Below are positions 1 through 7,922 of a stretch of 64,000 nt of DNA, one piece after another; positions within the stretch are counted from its first letter, which is position 1; every line of letters starts with the position of its first letter. A program made the translations under genes and the position numbers. The notes beneath the pieces are model-generated. The model saw only the letters and a list, made by a program, of their open reading frames with translations, was not told where the DNA came from and did no database searches. The DNA comes from Bacteroidales bacterium UBA1680 (GTDB taxonomy: Bacteria; Bacteroidota; Bacteroidia; Bacteroidales; UBA932). Location: the NCBI GenBank assembly GCA_002320605.1, contig DCKG01000017.1:391-64390 (forward strand), read 5' to 3'.

Positions 1-153
1 TTTTCTCTCGTCAGATTTGCCTCATAAAAACGCTTTCGGTATTTGCAAACAGGGGAAATGTACCTTCTGCGGCGATGTAGAGGCTGATAGCCGTTGAAAA
101 CGGCATTTCGGGCCTGCGGAAGGCCTGTCGGATGCCAATCGCTGTCATGCGAC

Positions 154-239
154 GGGTCTTGCGGTGTGTGAAAACGCGGAATTGCACACGGAACGATGGT
201 TTCGGGTCTTGGGGTGTGCAAAAATGCAGAATTACACAC
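154..239. repeat. Two imperfect 36-bp direct repeats in intergenic region 1-354
   Basis: Positions 154-189 and 204-239 are near-identical copies spaced 50 bp apart, each running from GGGTCTTG to ACACAC. Each copy can fold, because GGTGTG or GTGTG near its left end is complementary to CACACC or CACAC at its right end, and the second copy also has TGCA-AAAA-TGCA inside. The 354-bp stretch holds no convincing gene. The 85-codon minus-strand reading frame across it lies over the repeats and has no recognisable domain. I read this as a dispersed palindromic intergenic element, which is inference. Confidence 0.55.
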
Positions 240-270
240 CACGCGCTCTTGCATCCTCCGGAAGTCATCC

Positions 271-294
271 TGAGCGGCTAAAAAATGCCGCTCA
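271..294. terminator. 8-bp perfect hairpin, terminator-like
   Basis: TGAGCGGC at 271-278 pairs perfectly with GCCGCTCA at 287-294 around the loop TAAAAAAT. It lies 60 bp beyond the stop of the minus-strand nucleoside kinase. There is no clear U tract on either side, so its role as a terminator is tentative. It could be part of the neighbouring repeat element. Confidence 0.35.
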
Positions 295-322
295 GTCCGA
301 ACTTCCGTTCGGATGCGGATAG

Positions 323-341
323 TAGGGGGCAGCGCCCCCTA
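323..341 (-). terminator. Strong GC hairpin after nucleoside kinase
   Basis: TAGGGGGC (323-330) and GCCCCCTA (334-341) form an 8-bp stem with a 3-base loop, just 13 bp beyond the stop codon of the minus-strand gene that ends at 355. It lacks a long U run on the minus side, so it may act as an mRNA 3'-end stabiliser or a weak terminator. Confidence 0.45.
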
Positions 342-354
342 AAATAATACGGGG

Positions 355-2076
355 TTATAGCATTTGTCCGCCGATGAATTCTCGTATTATGGAGGTTGGC
401 GGGATTGCGGCTATTTCGGAAGGCTGAAGGGCGACTATGTAGTCTAGGAACTTCAACAGCCTAGTGGATTCCGTGTAGGCAGGGGAGTTTGGCGCAATGC
501 GCATTAGAAGCGGCTCTGCATAGTATTTCAGCATAGGCAGCTCGTAGATGAGCGCTGAGTTGAATAGCACGTCGGCATTCTCTTGGAATGGAAAGATATG
601 CTTGCTCTCGCCACGCCTCACGCTATCCCAGCGAAGGATTGTCTCCTCTGGAGTGATGCCCCTAGTGCGATTGTCGCGTACCATCCTGCGCAAAATGCGA
701 TTGTCTGAAGTTGAGAGATTGTTGTTCTCATCGATGTTGAGGGATGTGAGTGCTGAGGCAAATACCCTGAATATCTTTGAGTTATCTACAGAGTGAGTCA
801 TTTCGGGATCCAAAGCATGTATTCCTTCCATGATTAGGATGTCTTTGTCATTGAGGCGGAGCTTATTCCCCTCAAAGATCCGGTGGCCAGTCTTGAAGTC
901 GTATTTTGGTATCTCAACCTCTTTCCCGTCAAGCAGATCGTTAATCTGCTGATTCAGGAAATCCAGATCCATTGCATACAGAGACTCGAAATCGTAGTTC
1001 CCATCCTCATCTTTCGGCGTTCTATCCCTGTCCACGAAGTAGTTGTCCAGCTCGATTACCTTTGGCCTCAGCCCAAGCACTTTGCACTGAAGGGCTATGC
1101 GCAGAGATGAGGAAGTCTTTCCGCTGGAAGACGGGCCTGCAATCATCACTATGCGTTTCGAGCCTCGATCCTCGTAAATCATGTCGGCAATCTTGGCGTA
1201 GTTTCTCTCGTGGAGGGATTCGGCGAGATTAATGAGGTCTACGGCCTTGCCATCGAGGATGGCCTTGTTAAGAGTGCCGATAGACTCTATGTTAATGATG
1301 GAACACCAGTCGGAATATTCCTTAAGGGTTGCGGCTATCTTGCTCTGCCGCCTCATTGGCATCACCTTGCTGAAATCGTTCACTGAAGGCTGTTGCAGAC
1401 AGAAGCCGTTGCCGACGCCAACTATGTCGAAGACTTTCAGGTAGCCTGTGGATGGCAGCAGAGGTCCATGGAAGGTGTCCATGTTTCCATCAAGGAAATA
1501 AACGCTGCAACTGAAAGTGCCCAAGCTCTTTCGAAGCTCTGCCTTCTCTGGCTGATTGTTTTTTAGGAATATTGCCTCGGCTTCTTCAGAAGTCATCTTG
1601 CTTTTCGTGAACGGAAGGTCTCTGGAGATGATGCTCTTCATCTCTTCTTTTATCTGCTCCAGTTCTGCATCGGTAGCGAAATAAGGCTTTGGACGACCAT
1701 CCTCCTGTCTTCCGAGTTCCTGAATCTCACAATACAGTCCGCTAGGAAGCGAATGGTCTATGACTAGCACCTTATCCGGGTATATTTTTCTGACTGCGTT
1801 CTGGAGCACGAAGCATAGCGATCTGACGTAAGTCCTGCGACCGTCAGGGTTATTTATCCCTACGAACTCAACCTGCCTGTACTCTGTCGGCTTGTAAGAT
1901 AGCTCTTTCAGCTGATTATCCACTAGCGCGGCAAGGACGGGAAAAACTTCCCCGGTTTTTTCGTCTTTTACTGTATTGCAAAATTCTTTGGATAAATCAT
2001 AGAGGTCTCGCCCCATGTCAATCTTGTGTCTCTGCCCGTCATTCTTGCAGAAGATGGTTATTTTATTGTCCTGCAT
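355..2076 (-). CDS. Nucleoside (uridine-type) kinase with TGS and ThrRS-like N-terminal domains
   Basis: A 573-residue protein. Residues 1-60 resemble a TGS domain. Residues about 60-250 resemble the second additional domain of threonyl-tRNA synthetase (HSLPSGLYCE at about 108-117). The C-terminal half is a phosphoribulokinase/uridine kinase P-loop domain with Walker A GPSSSGKTS at 314-322. This architecture is a known Bacteroidota family annotated as nucleoside or uridine kinase, expected to phosphorylate uridine or cytidine in the cytosol for pyrimidine salvage. The length is usual for the family. It stands alone, divergent from yifB, with a TAATTTTG -7 element about 22 bp before the start. 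The actual nucleoside, and any RNA role of the TGS part, cannot be told from sequence. Confidence 0.85.
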   Translation of the reverse strand: MQDNKITIFCKNDGQRHKIDMGRDLYDLSKEFCNTVKDEKTGEVFPVLAALVDNQLKELSYKPTEYRQVEFVGINNPDGRRTYVRSLCFVLQNAVRKIYPDKVLVIDHSLPSGLYCEIQELGRQEDGRPKPYFATDAELEQIKEEMKSIISRDLPFTKSKMTSEEAEAIFLKNNQPEKAELRKSLGTFSCSVYFLDGNMDTFHGPLLPSTGYLKVFDIVGVGNGFCLQQPSVNDFSKVMPMRRQSKIAATLKEYSDWCSIINIESIGTLNKAILDGKAVDLINLAESLHERNYAKIADMIYEDRGSKRIVMIAGPSSSGKTSSSLRIALQCKVLGLRPKVIELDNYFVDRDRTPKDEDGNYDFESLYAMDLDFLNQQINDLLDGKEVEIPKYDFKTGHRIFEGNKLRLNDKDILIMEGIHALDPEMTHSVDNSKIFRVFASALTSLNIDENNNLSTSDNRILRRMVRDNRTRGITPEETILRWDSVRRGESKHIFPFQENADVLFNSALIYELPMLKYYAEPLLMRIAPNSPAYTESTRLLKFLDYIVALQPSEIAAIPPTSIIREFIGGQML

Positions 2077-2098
2077 TATTTGATAATAGGTTTTTATG

Positions 2099-2106
2099 CA
2101 AAATTA
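2099..2106 (-). promoter_or_regulatory. -7 element (TAATTTTG) for nucleoside kinase
   Basis: On the minus strand TAATTTTG matches the Bacteroidota -7 consensus TAnnTTTG and ends about 22 bp before the kinase ATG. No TTTG was found at the usual 19-21 bp upstream, so only half of the promoter is supported. The 185-bp AT-rich gap 2077-2261 is shared with yifB. Confidence 0.35.
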
Positions 2107-2261
2107 TATAGTCTTTCATAAATTATTCCTAAAAAACAAAAAACTTTTTCATTACACATAAAAAAGTAGAAATTTTTTTTCTGTTTTCATCAGAGGAATT
2201 TCTGTTTCTTTACGAGATTGCTGTTTCTATTCAGCATCTTTGTCAAAACAGCTTCTTAACT

Positions 2262-3824
2262 ATGCTAGTAAATATTCATTGCGCGAAATGCATTGGCATC
2301 GATGCGATTCCTGTCACCGTAGAGGTGGACATCACGAAGGGGATAGGAATACATCTGGTAGGCCTTGCTGATGCTGCGGTAAAGGAAAGTCTGTTGCGCA
2401 CCATCACTGCTATGCAGACGCTCGGCTATCATGTGCCTGGGAAGAAAATAGTGATAAATCTGGCTCCTGCCGACTTGCAGAAGAATGGCAGCGGTTATGA
2501 TTTGCCGATTGCATTAGGAATAATAGCGGCGTCAGGGCAGGTTGAAATGCCTGATCTTGATAAGTATCTTATCATGGGAGAACTCGGGCTGGATGGCTCG
2601 GTTCGTAAAGTCCCTGGTGCCTTGCCTTACGCCGAACTGGCTGCGAGGAAGAAATGCCGAGGCTGCATCCTTCCTGTGAGGTCTGCCCTGGAACTGTCGG
2701 AAATAGAGGGCATTGAAGTTTACGGAATAGAAACATTGCAAGATGCCATCTCTATCCTCCAAAGGAACGAGGGTTGTGAAGATTTGCTTGTCCAGAATAC
2801 GAAACTGTTCTGGAAACTTACCAAGTTTCGAGAGCAGCTTGTGAAGGAGCCTAGGAATGATTATATGGATTTTTCTGAGATCATCGGGCAGGAGGGAGCG
2901 AAGAGAGGAATAGAGATAGCTGCTGCAGGTGCGCACAATGTAATAATGATTGGTCCGCCTGGATCAGGGAAAAGCTCTATCGCTAAGGCGATGGCTGGCA
3001 TTCTGCCACCGATGACTACGGAGGAGGCAATCGTGACTAGCAAGATTTATTCTGTAGCAGGGCTGGGTGGATCAGAACCAGGACTGGTGCGGACGCGTCC
3101 TTTCCGGTCTCCGCATTACAGCGCATCGCTTCAGGCTATAATCGGGGGAGGATATGGTGGGGACATAAGGCCTGGCGAAGTTACTCTGGCTCAGAATGGG
3201 ATCTTGTTCCTGGATGAGTATGGCCAGATTCCAAGATCTGTCTTGGAGTCGCTCAGGGCACCGATGGAGGACAGGAAAGTAACGATTTCCAGGCTGAAAT
3301 CGAAGGTCGCATTCCCGTCCTCGTTCATGTTGGTAGCAGCGTCAAACCCTTGTCCATGCGGATATTACGGTGAAGGGGACAGGTGTACTTGCTCTGCTAG
3401 CCTGAGGATGAACTATCTTTCAAAGCTATCGGGTCCGATAATGGATAGGATTGACATTCACTTATGGCTGCACCCTGTTGATACAAAGAAACTTGTGAAT
3501 CGGGAGAAAGGGGAGCCGTCGGCAATAGTCGCCAAAAGGGTGGGGATGGCCAGGAATATTCAGAAACGCCGGTTCGCAGGGGAAGGCATATTCACCAACG
3601 CCGAGATGAACGAGAAAATGCTAGAGCGATTCTGTCCTTTGGATGCAGGCTGCAAGTCGCTGATGGAGCATCTGATAAACAGCCTTGGGCTTTCTGCCAG
3701 GGCATATTCAAGAATCATCAAAGTCGCGAGGACTATCGCAGACCTAGCAGGCTCTCAAAACATAATACCGGCCCACCTCAGAGAGGCTTCCGGGTACAGA
3801 TTCTTGGACAGGGTGAAAGATTAG
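2262..3824 (+). CDS. yifB: YifB/ComM family Mg-chelatase-like AAA+ ATPase
   Basis: A 520-residue cytosolic ATPase. The N-terminal ~170 residues are the ChlI/Lon-protease-like domain. The AAA+ core follows with Walker A GPPGSGKSS at 231-239, Walker B ILFLDEY, and a cysteine-rich NPCPCGYYG segment typical of the family. The C-terminal part is the Mg-chelatase C domain (LSARAYSRIIKVARTIADL). The relative ComM is a hexameric helicase that promotes branch migration during recombination of incoming DNA, and a similar role is expected here. The length is normal. Its stop codon overlaps the last 4 bp of convergent tsaE, so the two transcripts must overlap at their 3' ends. The start is the first ATG after the AT-rich gap. 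Confidence 0.93.
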   Translation: MLVNIHCAKCIGIDAIPVTVEVDITKGIGIHLVGLADAAVKESLLRTITAMQTLGYHVPGKKIVINLAPADLQKNGSGYDLPIALGIIAASGQVEMPDLDKYLIMGELGLDGSVRKVPGALPYAELAARKKCRGCILPVRSALELSEIEGIEVYGIETLQDAISILQRNEGCEDLLVQNTKLFWKLTKFREQLVKEPRNDYMDFSEIIGQEGAKRGIEIAAAGAHNVIMIGPPGSGKSSIAKAMAGILPPMTTEEAIVTSKIYSVAGLGGSEPGLVRTRPFRSPHYSASLQAIIGGGYGGDIRPGEVTLAQNGILFLDEYGQIPRSVLESLRAPMEDRKVTISRLKSKVAFPSSFMLVAASNPCPCGYYGEGDRCTCSASLRMNYLSKLSGPIMDRIDIHLWLHPVDTKKLVNREKGEPSAIVAKRVGMARNIQKRRFAGEGIFTNAEMNEKMLERFCPLDAGCKSLMEHLINSLGLSARAYSRIIKVARTIADLAGSQNIIPAHLREASGYRFLDRVKD

Positions 3825-4252
3825 TCTTCCCAAGAGACTGTTCTGGACTCGTCTGGGTTAACCGTGATTGAGACTCTCAGTGTTTCGTCTGGAAGTATCT
3901 CCTCGATATTCTCTGGCCATTCAATGATACAAAGTCGTTCGCTGTCGATGTAGTCGTAAAAACCCACGTCCAGAGCTTCTGCTATCTTCGTGATGCGGTA
4001 GAAGTCAAAATGATACATGGGATTGCCGGTGCCGGTCTTATATTCATTTATTATGGCGAAAGTAGGGGAGCTGACGGCATCTTCTTTCACTCCCAGAGCC
4101 TTGCATATAGCCGTCGTGAATGTCGTTTTCCCAGCCCCCATGGGAGCGAAGAACGCTATGATTTTGTGGTTCCCGATCTCTTTCAGGAATTCCCTTGCCG
4201 CCCTGTCAAGATCGCTGAGATCATGTATGGTTATGCAATGTTTCATATTCAT
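3821..4252 (-). CDS. tsaE: tRNA threonylcarbamoyladenosine biosynthesis ATPase TsaE
   Basis: A 143-residue P-loop protein with Walker A APMGAGKTT at about 36-44, then AVSSPTFAIINEY and YHFDFYRI, the standard TsaE signatures. The family works with TsaB and TsaD to place the t6A modification at position 37 of ANN-decoding tRNAs. It is third in a minus-strand run TPR - EnvC-like - tsaE, with only 7 bp between the EnvC-like stop and this start. ATGAATATG offers two in-frame starts (4252 or 4246). Its tail overlaps yifB by 4 bp. Assignment is secure. Confidence 0.93.
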   Translation of the reverse strand: MNMKHCITIHDLSDLDRAAREFLKEIGNHKIIAFFAPMGAGKTTFTTAICKALGVKEDAVSSPTFAIINEYKTGTGNPMYHFDFYRITKIAEALDVGFYDYIDSERLCIIEWPENIEEILPDETLRVSITVNPDESRTVSWED

Positions 4253-4259
4253 GAATATA

Positions 4260-5483
4260 TTATTGGGGCCTTAGCCAGGTTTCAGGGTTCTGAGGGTTGC
4301 GTCCCTCCCAGATCTGGAAATGCAGCTGAGTGTCCCCGCCGATTGTATCTACCGTGCCGATGGCCTGGCTGGTCTTCACCTTATCCCCGGATTTCACGTA
4401 GACAGTTCCCAGCTTGCAATAGAACGAGAAATATTTCCCGTGCTGCACTAGCACGCATTTATTGTAGCCAGGCATCACGATTATTTGCTTCACTACCCCC
4501 TCGTAAACGGCCTTCACCTCAGTGCCAGGCTGAAGAGCGATTGAAATGCCGTTATTGAACGGCAGCTTGACGTTGGAGTAGACTGGGTGATAATGCTGGC
4601 CGAAATGATCTACTACCGGGCCGTCTGCCGGCCATGGCAGCTTGCCTTTGTTGTTCTGGAAGGCCCCGGAAAGTTTATAATCGATTGGCTGCGAAGGCTT
4701 TTTTCCGCTGGCGGATGTCTTCCCAGATGATTTCTCTTCAGCGGCCATGGCTTCGCGGATGATGCGCTCTATTTCTCTATTTAGCGCTTCGACTTCTTTT
4801 CGTTTTTGCGATAGCTGTTTCTGGTATTTCTTCTTATTCCTATTCAGCTGATTGACAACCTCTCTGGAATCATTTTCCTCGCTCTGGAGTTGCTTGACCT
4901 CAGCAGCATGCTGGGCTCGAACGACTTCCGCTTCAGCCTTCAGCATATTCAGTTCCTCAGTTTCTTTTTCTAGCTGAGCCTTCGTATCCTTGTATTTTTC
5001 AGCCTGCAAGTTCAGCTGCTTCGAAAGGTCTCTCAAATAGCCATAGCGCCTGAAAGCCTGCCCCAGATCATCGCTTGCCAAGATGTACATGTACCAGATT
5101 TTAGCATTGCGGTTCTTGTAGGCGCTGCGCACTAGCTTGCCATTATAAAGCGAAAGCGTGTCCAGACGAGCCTGCGTAGCCGCTATTTCTTTCTCTTTCA
5201 GATTGATGGAAGCCTCATAAGAGCTTATCTTCCGGTTGCTCTCCTCAAGCAGCTCTTTCCTGGAAGAAACCTTTTTCCGAATGAGAGATAGGTTGCTTAG
5301 GGCATGGGAACTCTCTTTGGCATTCGCTTTCAGTTGCTGGTCTATGATGGCAATCTCCTTCTCTAGGCGAGCCTTTCTATCTTCCTGTGCTTTCGTATCC
5401 TGGGAATATGCCAGATTCCCGCCCCATGCCGCTAATGCAAGGATAAGGCATATTTTCATGAATATATTGCCGGCAGTTCTCAT
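4260..5483 (-). CDS. EnvC-like murein hydrolase activator (coiled coil + degenerate LytM)
   Basis: 407 residues: signal peptide (MKICLILALAAWGGNLAYS), long charged coiled coil (about 30-250), basic/serine linker and a C-terminal LytM/M23 domain (about 290-407). The zinc ligands of active M23 enzymes look lost. The HxxxD position reads NNGIS, the tyrosine-histidine box reads FYCKL, and the final HxH reads HFQ. Such inactive LytM domains are known in EnvC and NlpD, which activate cell-wall amidases rather than cut peptidoglycan. The likely role is therefore amidase activation in the periplasm at division. Translation may start at 5459, where the signal peptide begins, instead of 5483. It follows the TPR gene with a 3-bp gap, so the two are probably cotranscribed. 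Confidence 0.82.
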   Translation of the reverse strand: MRTAGNIFMKICLILALAAWGGNLAYSQDTKAQEDRKARLEKEIAIIDQQLKANAKESSHALSNLSLIRKKVSSRKELLEESNRKISSYEASINLKEKEIAATQARLDTLSLYNGKLVRSAYKNRNAKIWYMYILASDDLGQAFRRYGYLRDLSKQLNLQAEKYKDTKAQLEKETEELNMLKAEAEVVRAQHAAEVKQLQSEENDSREVVNQLNRNKKKYQKQLSQKRKEVEALNREIERIIREAMAAEEKSSGKTSASGKKPSQPIDYKLSGAFQNNKGKLPWPADGPVVDHFGQHYHPVYSNVKLPFNNGISIALQPGTEVKAVYEGVVKQIIVMPGYNKCVLVQHGKYFSFYCKLGTVYVKSGDKVKTSQAIGTVDTIGGDTQLHFQIWEGRNPQNPETWLRPQ

Positions 5484-5486
5484 TGC

Positions 5487-7148
5487 CTATTGATTTCCTT
5501 CGGTCTTAAGCTTCTCTGCCTGAGACTTGTAGACGTTTGCTAGTTCTTTCTCCCCAAGTGCATCCAGCACTATGCTGTAATGCTCCAGGGTCGTTGCACT
5601 CTCTTTTCCGCCATAAATCATGGCATGCTTGAACACAGCCTTCGCCTCATCATTTTTCCCTAAAAGATGAAGAATCCAGCCGTAAGTGTCGAGGTATGTG
5701 GGATTGTCAGGCTCTCTGTCGATCGTCTTCTTGCTCATCTTGCAGGCATCCTTCAGGTTTTTGCCTTTCAGCGCAAGGTAGTAGGCATAATTGTTCAGTA
5801 CGGGAGCATAGTCGGGATTGAGCTTGAGGACTTCCTTGTAAATCTTGAAGGCCTCCTTCTCATGCCCCATTTCGTGATAGACATCGCCTAACGTAGCCAT
5901 CGCTGGAATGGTCACAGATGTGTCCCCATTATATTTGTCTATGGTCTCCAGGCAGTTCTTGACGATTCCTTCGTAATTCTTGGCATTAAAGAAAGCCGCG
6001 TTCTCTATCTCCACGAAATCCGTTACGTTTGGAAAATCTGCCTTAGCCTTGGCCGTTTCCTTCAGCATGTCATCGAAATCCTTCTCGCCCCAGAGATATT
6101 GTATGTAATAAAGTCTGGCGGTGGCGCTCTCAGGATAATATACTGAGTTGGATTTAAAATATGACTTGGCCTTATCTTTCCTATCCGTGCTGTAGTAATA
6201 GCGTCCTGCAAGCATCAGAGTTGAAGAGTCTTTCGGGCTAAGTTCCAGCATCTCATCCATAGTCGTATCGAGCTGCGGCCTGAAATTATGAAGGAAACGA
6301 GGCTCGCTACGCTGAAGCAGCATATTCATATACTGGACTTTCGATTGCGCAGGGGTTCCATCCGATGCCATGAATTTTTTCAGGACAGCAAAATATTCAT
6401 CGTAATCCCTTCTTATTCTATATACTTCTGCCTTTCCTAGCACTGCAGGCATGTAAGAGTCGTCTAGCGAGATGGATTCGTCGTAGTAGGCTAAGGCTGC
6501 GGAGTCTTTGTATTGAGCCATTGAAAAATCGCCCATTTTCGAGAGAATCGTAGGGGAAGAGAAATCATCGTTGTATCTTTTCAGCTCTTCGAAGGCCTCC
6601 TGCGGCTTATTCTGCTGAAGCAAGATGTCGTATTTCGTAGATGTGACGGCCTCGCTCTTTCCAAAAACGGTTTCTATCTGATCCAGGCACGCCATGGCTT
6701 TGTCTAAGTCGTTCTGCTTCAGATAAAGGTTAACCAGAGAGAAATAGATGTCGGTCTTTTTCGGGAACTCTTTCAGAAGATTTTCGTACGAGGCAACCAT
6801 CATGTCATCGTTCCCGTAATATGAGTTGGCCAGCCAGTATTTGTAACAGAAATTCTTAGGGTCGAGTTCGGCAGCTTTCTTCAAGTACTCTTGCGCAGCT
6901 TTCACGTCGTTCTGCTTCAGCATGCACCACCCGAGATAATAGTAAGCTGCATCATTGCCTGGGTCCTTTGCCACAAGCTTATTCAGAATGTCGGTTGCGG
7001 ACTTGAAATCGTCGCCCACTATCTTCGAAACTGCCTCTATGATTTGGCTTCCGGCCTCTCCGTTATATTTATTCACCTCATTTTGCCCTAAAGCGGAAGG
7101 TAAGGAAAGAATTGCGCAAGATATGACGGATAACAATATTTTTTTCAT
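5487..7148 (-). CDS. Secreted tetratricopeptide-repeat protein
   Basis: 553 residues with a type I signal peptide (MKKILLSVISCAILSLPSALG) and TPR units throughout, for instance DAAYYYLGWCMLKQNDVKAA near the N-terminus and YAPVLNNYAYYLALKGKNL near the C-terminus. TPR arrays mediate protein-protein contacts, so it is probably a periplasmic scaffold. It is first in the operon with the EnvC-like amidase activator, which suggests a cell-envelope role. No catalytic domain is seen. In many Bacteroides genomes a DUF4292 lipoprotein gene lies between such genes; it is absent here. The substrate or partner is unknown. Confidence 0.8.
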   Translation of the reverse strand: MKKILLSVISCAILSLPSALGQNEVNKYNGEAGSQIIEAVSKIVGDDFKSATDILNKLVAKDPGNDAAYYYLGWCMLKQNDVKAAQEYLKKAAELDPKNFCYKYWLANSYYGNDDMMVASYENLLKEFPKKTDIYFSLVNLYLKQNDLDKAMACLDQIETVFGKSEAVTSTKYDILLQQNKPQEAFEELKRYNDDFSSPTILSKMGDFSMAQYKDSAALAYYDESISLDDSYMPAVLGKAEVYRIRRDYDEYFAVLKKFMASDGTPAQSKVQYMNMLLQRSEPRFLHNFRPQLDTTMDEMLELSPKDSSTLMLAGRYYYSTDRKDKAKSYFKSNSVYYPESATARLYYIQYLWGEKDFDDMLKETAKAKADFPNVTDFVEIENAAFFNAKNYEGIVKNCLETIDKYNGDTSVTIPAMATLGDVYHEMGHEKEAFKIYKEVLKLNPDYAPVLNNYAYYLALKGKNLKDACKMSKKTIDREPDNPTYLDTYGWILHLLGKNDEAKAVFKHAMIYGGKESATTLEHYSIVLDALGEKELANVYKSQAEKLKTEGNQ

Positions 7149-7174
7149 TCAGTTTCAATTTGCTTTTGCCTATG

Positions 7175-7182
7175 CAAAAATA
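7175..7182 (-). promoter_or_regulatory. -7 element (TATTTTTG) for TPR-envC-tsaE operon
   Basis: TATTTTTG on the minus strand fits TAnnTTTG and lies 26 bp before the ATG at 7148, giving a short leader. A matching -33 TTTG was not found at normal spacing. Confidence 0.4.
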
Positions 7183-7203
7183 ATACAATCTGAATAATTT
7201 TAG

Positions 7204-7211
7204 TACCTTTG
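7204..7211 (+). promoter_or_regulatory. -7 element (TACCTTTG) for ECF sigma gene
   Basis: TACCTTTG matches TAnnTTTG on the plus strand in the divergent gap between the TPR gene and the sigma factor. The leader to the start chosen at 7395 would be about 180 nt. No good -33 element is visible. Confidence 0.35.
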
Positions 7212-7394
7212 AGCAACATAATGACATATTAATGGACTAGAATAAAAATGCTTATCGAATAAATATTTCTGAACGGTGAGTTGATTTCAAAAAAATAATA
7301 ATTCGTGCAACGTGTTTTTTCAAATCTGCATCTTATTTCTCGGAAGCGGGATGAATCAGACCAGCGGGGGAACGAGGCTACGGCTAATTCCCAG

Positions 7395-7922
7395 ATGTCT
7401 GAGATACTCTCTCTTTGCAAGAAAGGGGACAGACTTGTGCAAAAGCGATTGTTCGATTCTCTTGCTTCTAAAATGCTGCCTTTATGCAAGCGTTACATGG
7501 GTGATGATCAAAGTGCCCAGGATGTTCTTCAGGAGGGCTTCATAACGCTGTTCACTAAGCTGGATGCTTATGAAGGGTCTGGGTCATTCGAAGGGTGGGC
7601 GCGAAAAATTTTCGTCAATACAGCACTCATGCAGCTAAGGAAACAGGGTACCTTGATGGAGAAGGGGATTGATAATTTCGAAACGGTTGGCACGGAAGAC
7701 TCAAGAATAGCCCATAATTTAGATTATGAGCATCTGATAAAACTCATCGGTGAGCTTCCTCCTGGCTTCAGGACGGTTTTCAACTTATATGTTATCGAAG
7801 GTTTCTCTCATAAGGAAATTGCTCAAGCCCTTGGGATCTCGGAAAATACTTCCCGGTCTCAGCTTCAAAGGGCACGTATGTTATTGCAAAAGAGATTGAA
7901 AGAGGAGTGCTATGGCTTTTGA
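7395..7922 (+). CDS. ECF-type RNA polymerase sigma-70 factor
   Basis: A 175-residue sigma factor. Region 2 is seen in DDQSAQDVLQEGFITLF and WARKIFVNTALMQLRKQ, and region 4 helix-turn-helix in LYVIEGFSHKEIAQALGISENTSRSQLQRAR. The frame is open from 7305, but the extra 30 residues have no sigma similarity and sigma homology starts with MSEILSLCKKGD, so I place the start at 7395. Its 3' end overlaps the next gene by 11 bp, so the pair is translationally coupled. That gene encodes a membrane-anchored protein with an N-terminal cytoplasmic segment, the likely anti-sigma partner. Confidence 0.88.
   Translation: MSEILSLCKKGDRLVQKRLFDSLASKMLPLCKRYMGDDQSAQDVLQEGFITLFTKLDAYEGSGSFEGWARKIFVNTALMQLRKQGTLMEKGIDNFETVGTEDSRIAHNLDYEHLIKLIGELPPGFRTVFNLYVIEGFSHKEIAQALGISENTSRSQLQRARMLLQKRLKEECYGF

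Noticed and set aside
11..268. 85-codon minus-strand reading frame at the window start
   Set aside because: It lies across the repeat pair and a hairpin-rich gap, has no domain and no promoter element, and its sequence follows the repeat.
7305..7394. Upstream start of the first ECF sigma factor
   Set aside because: The added 30 residues have no sigma similarity; region 2 begins right after the Met at 7395.
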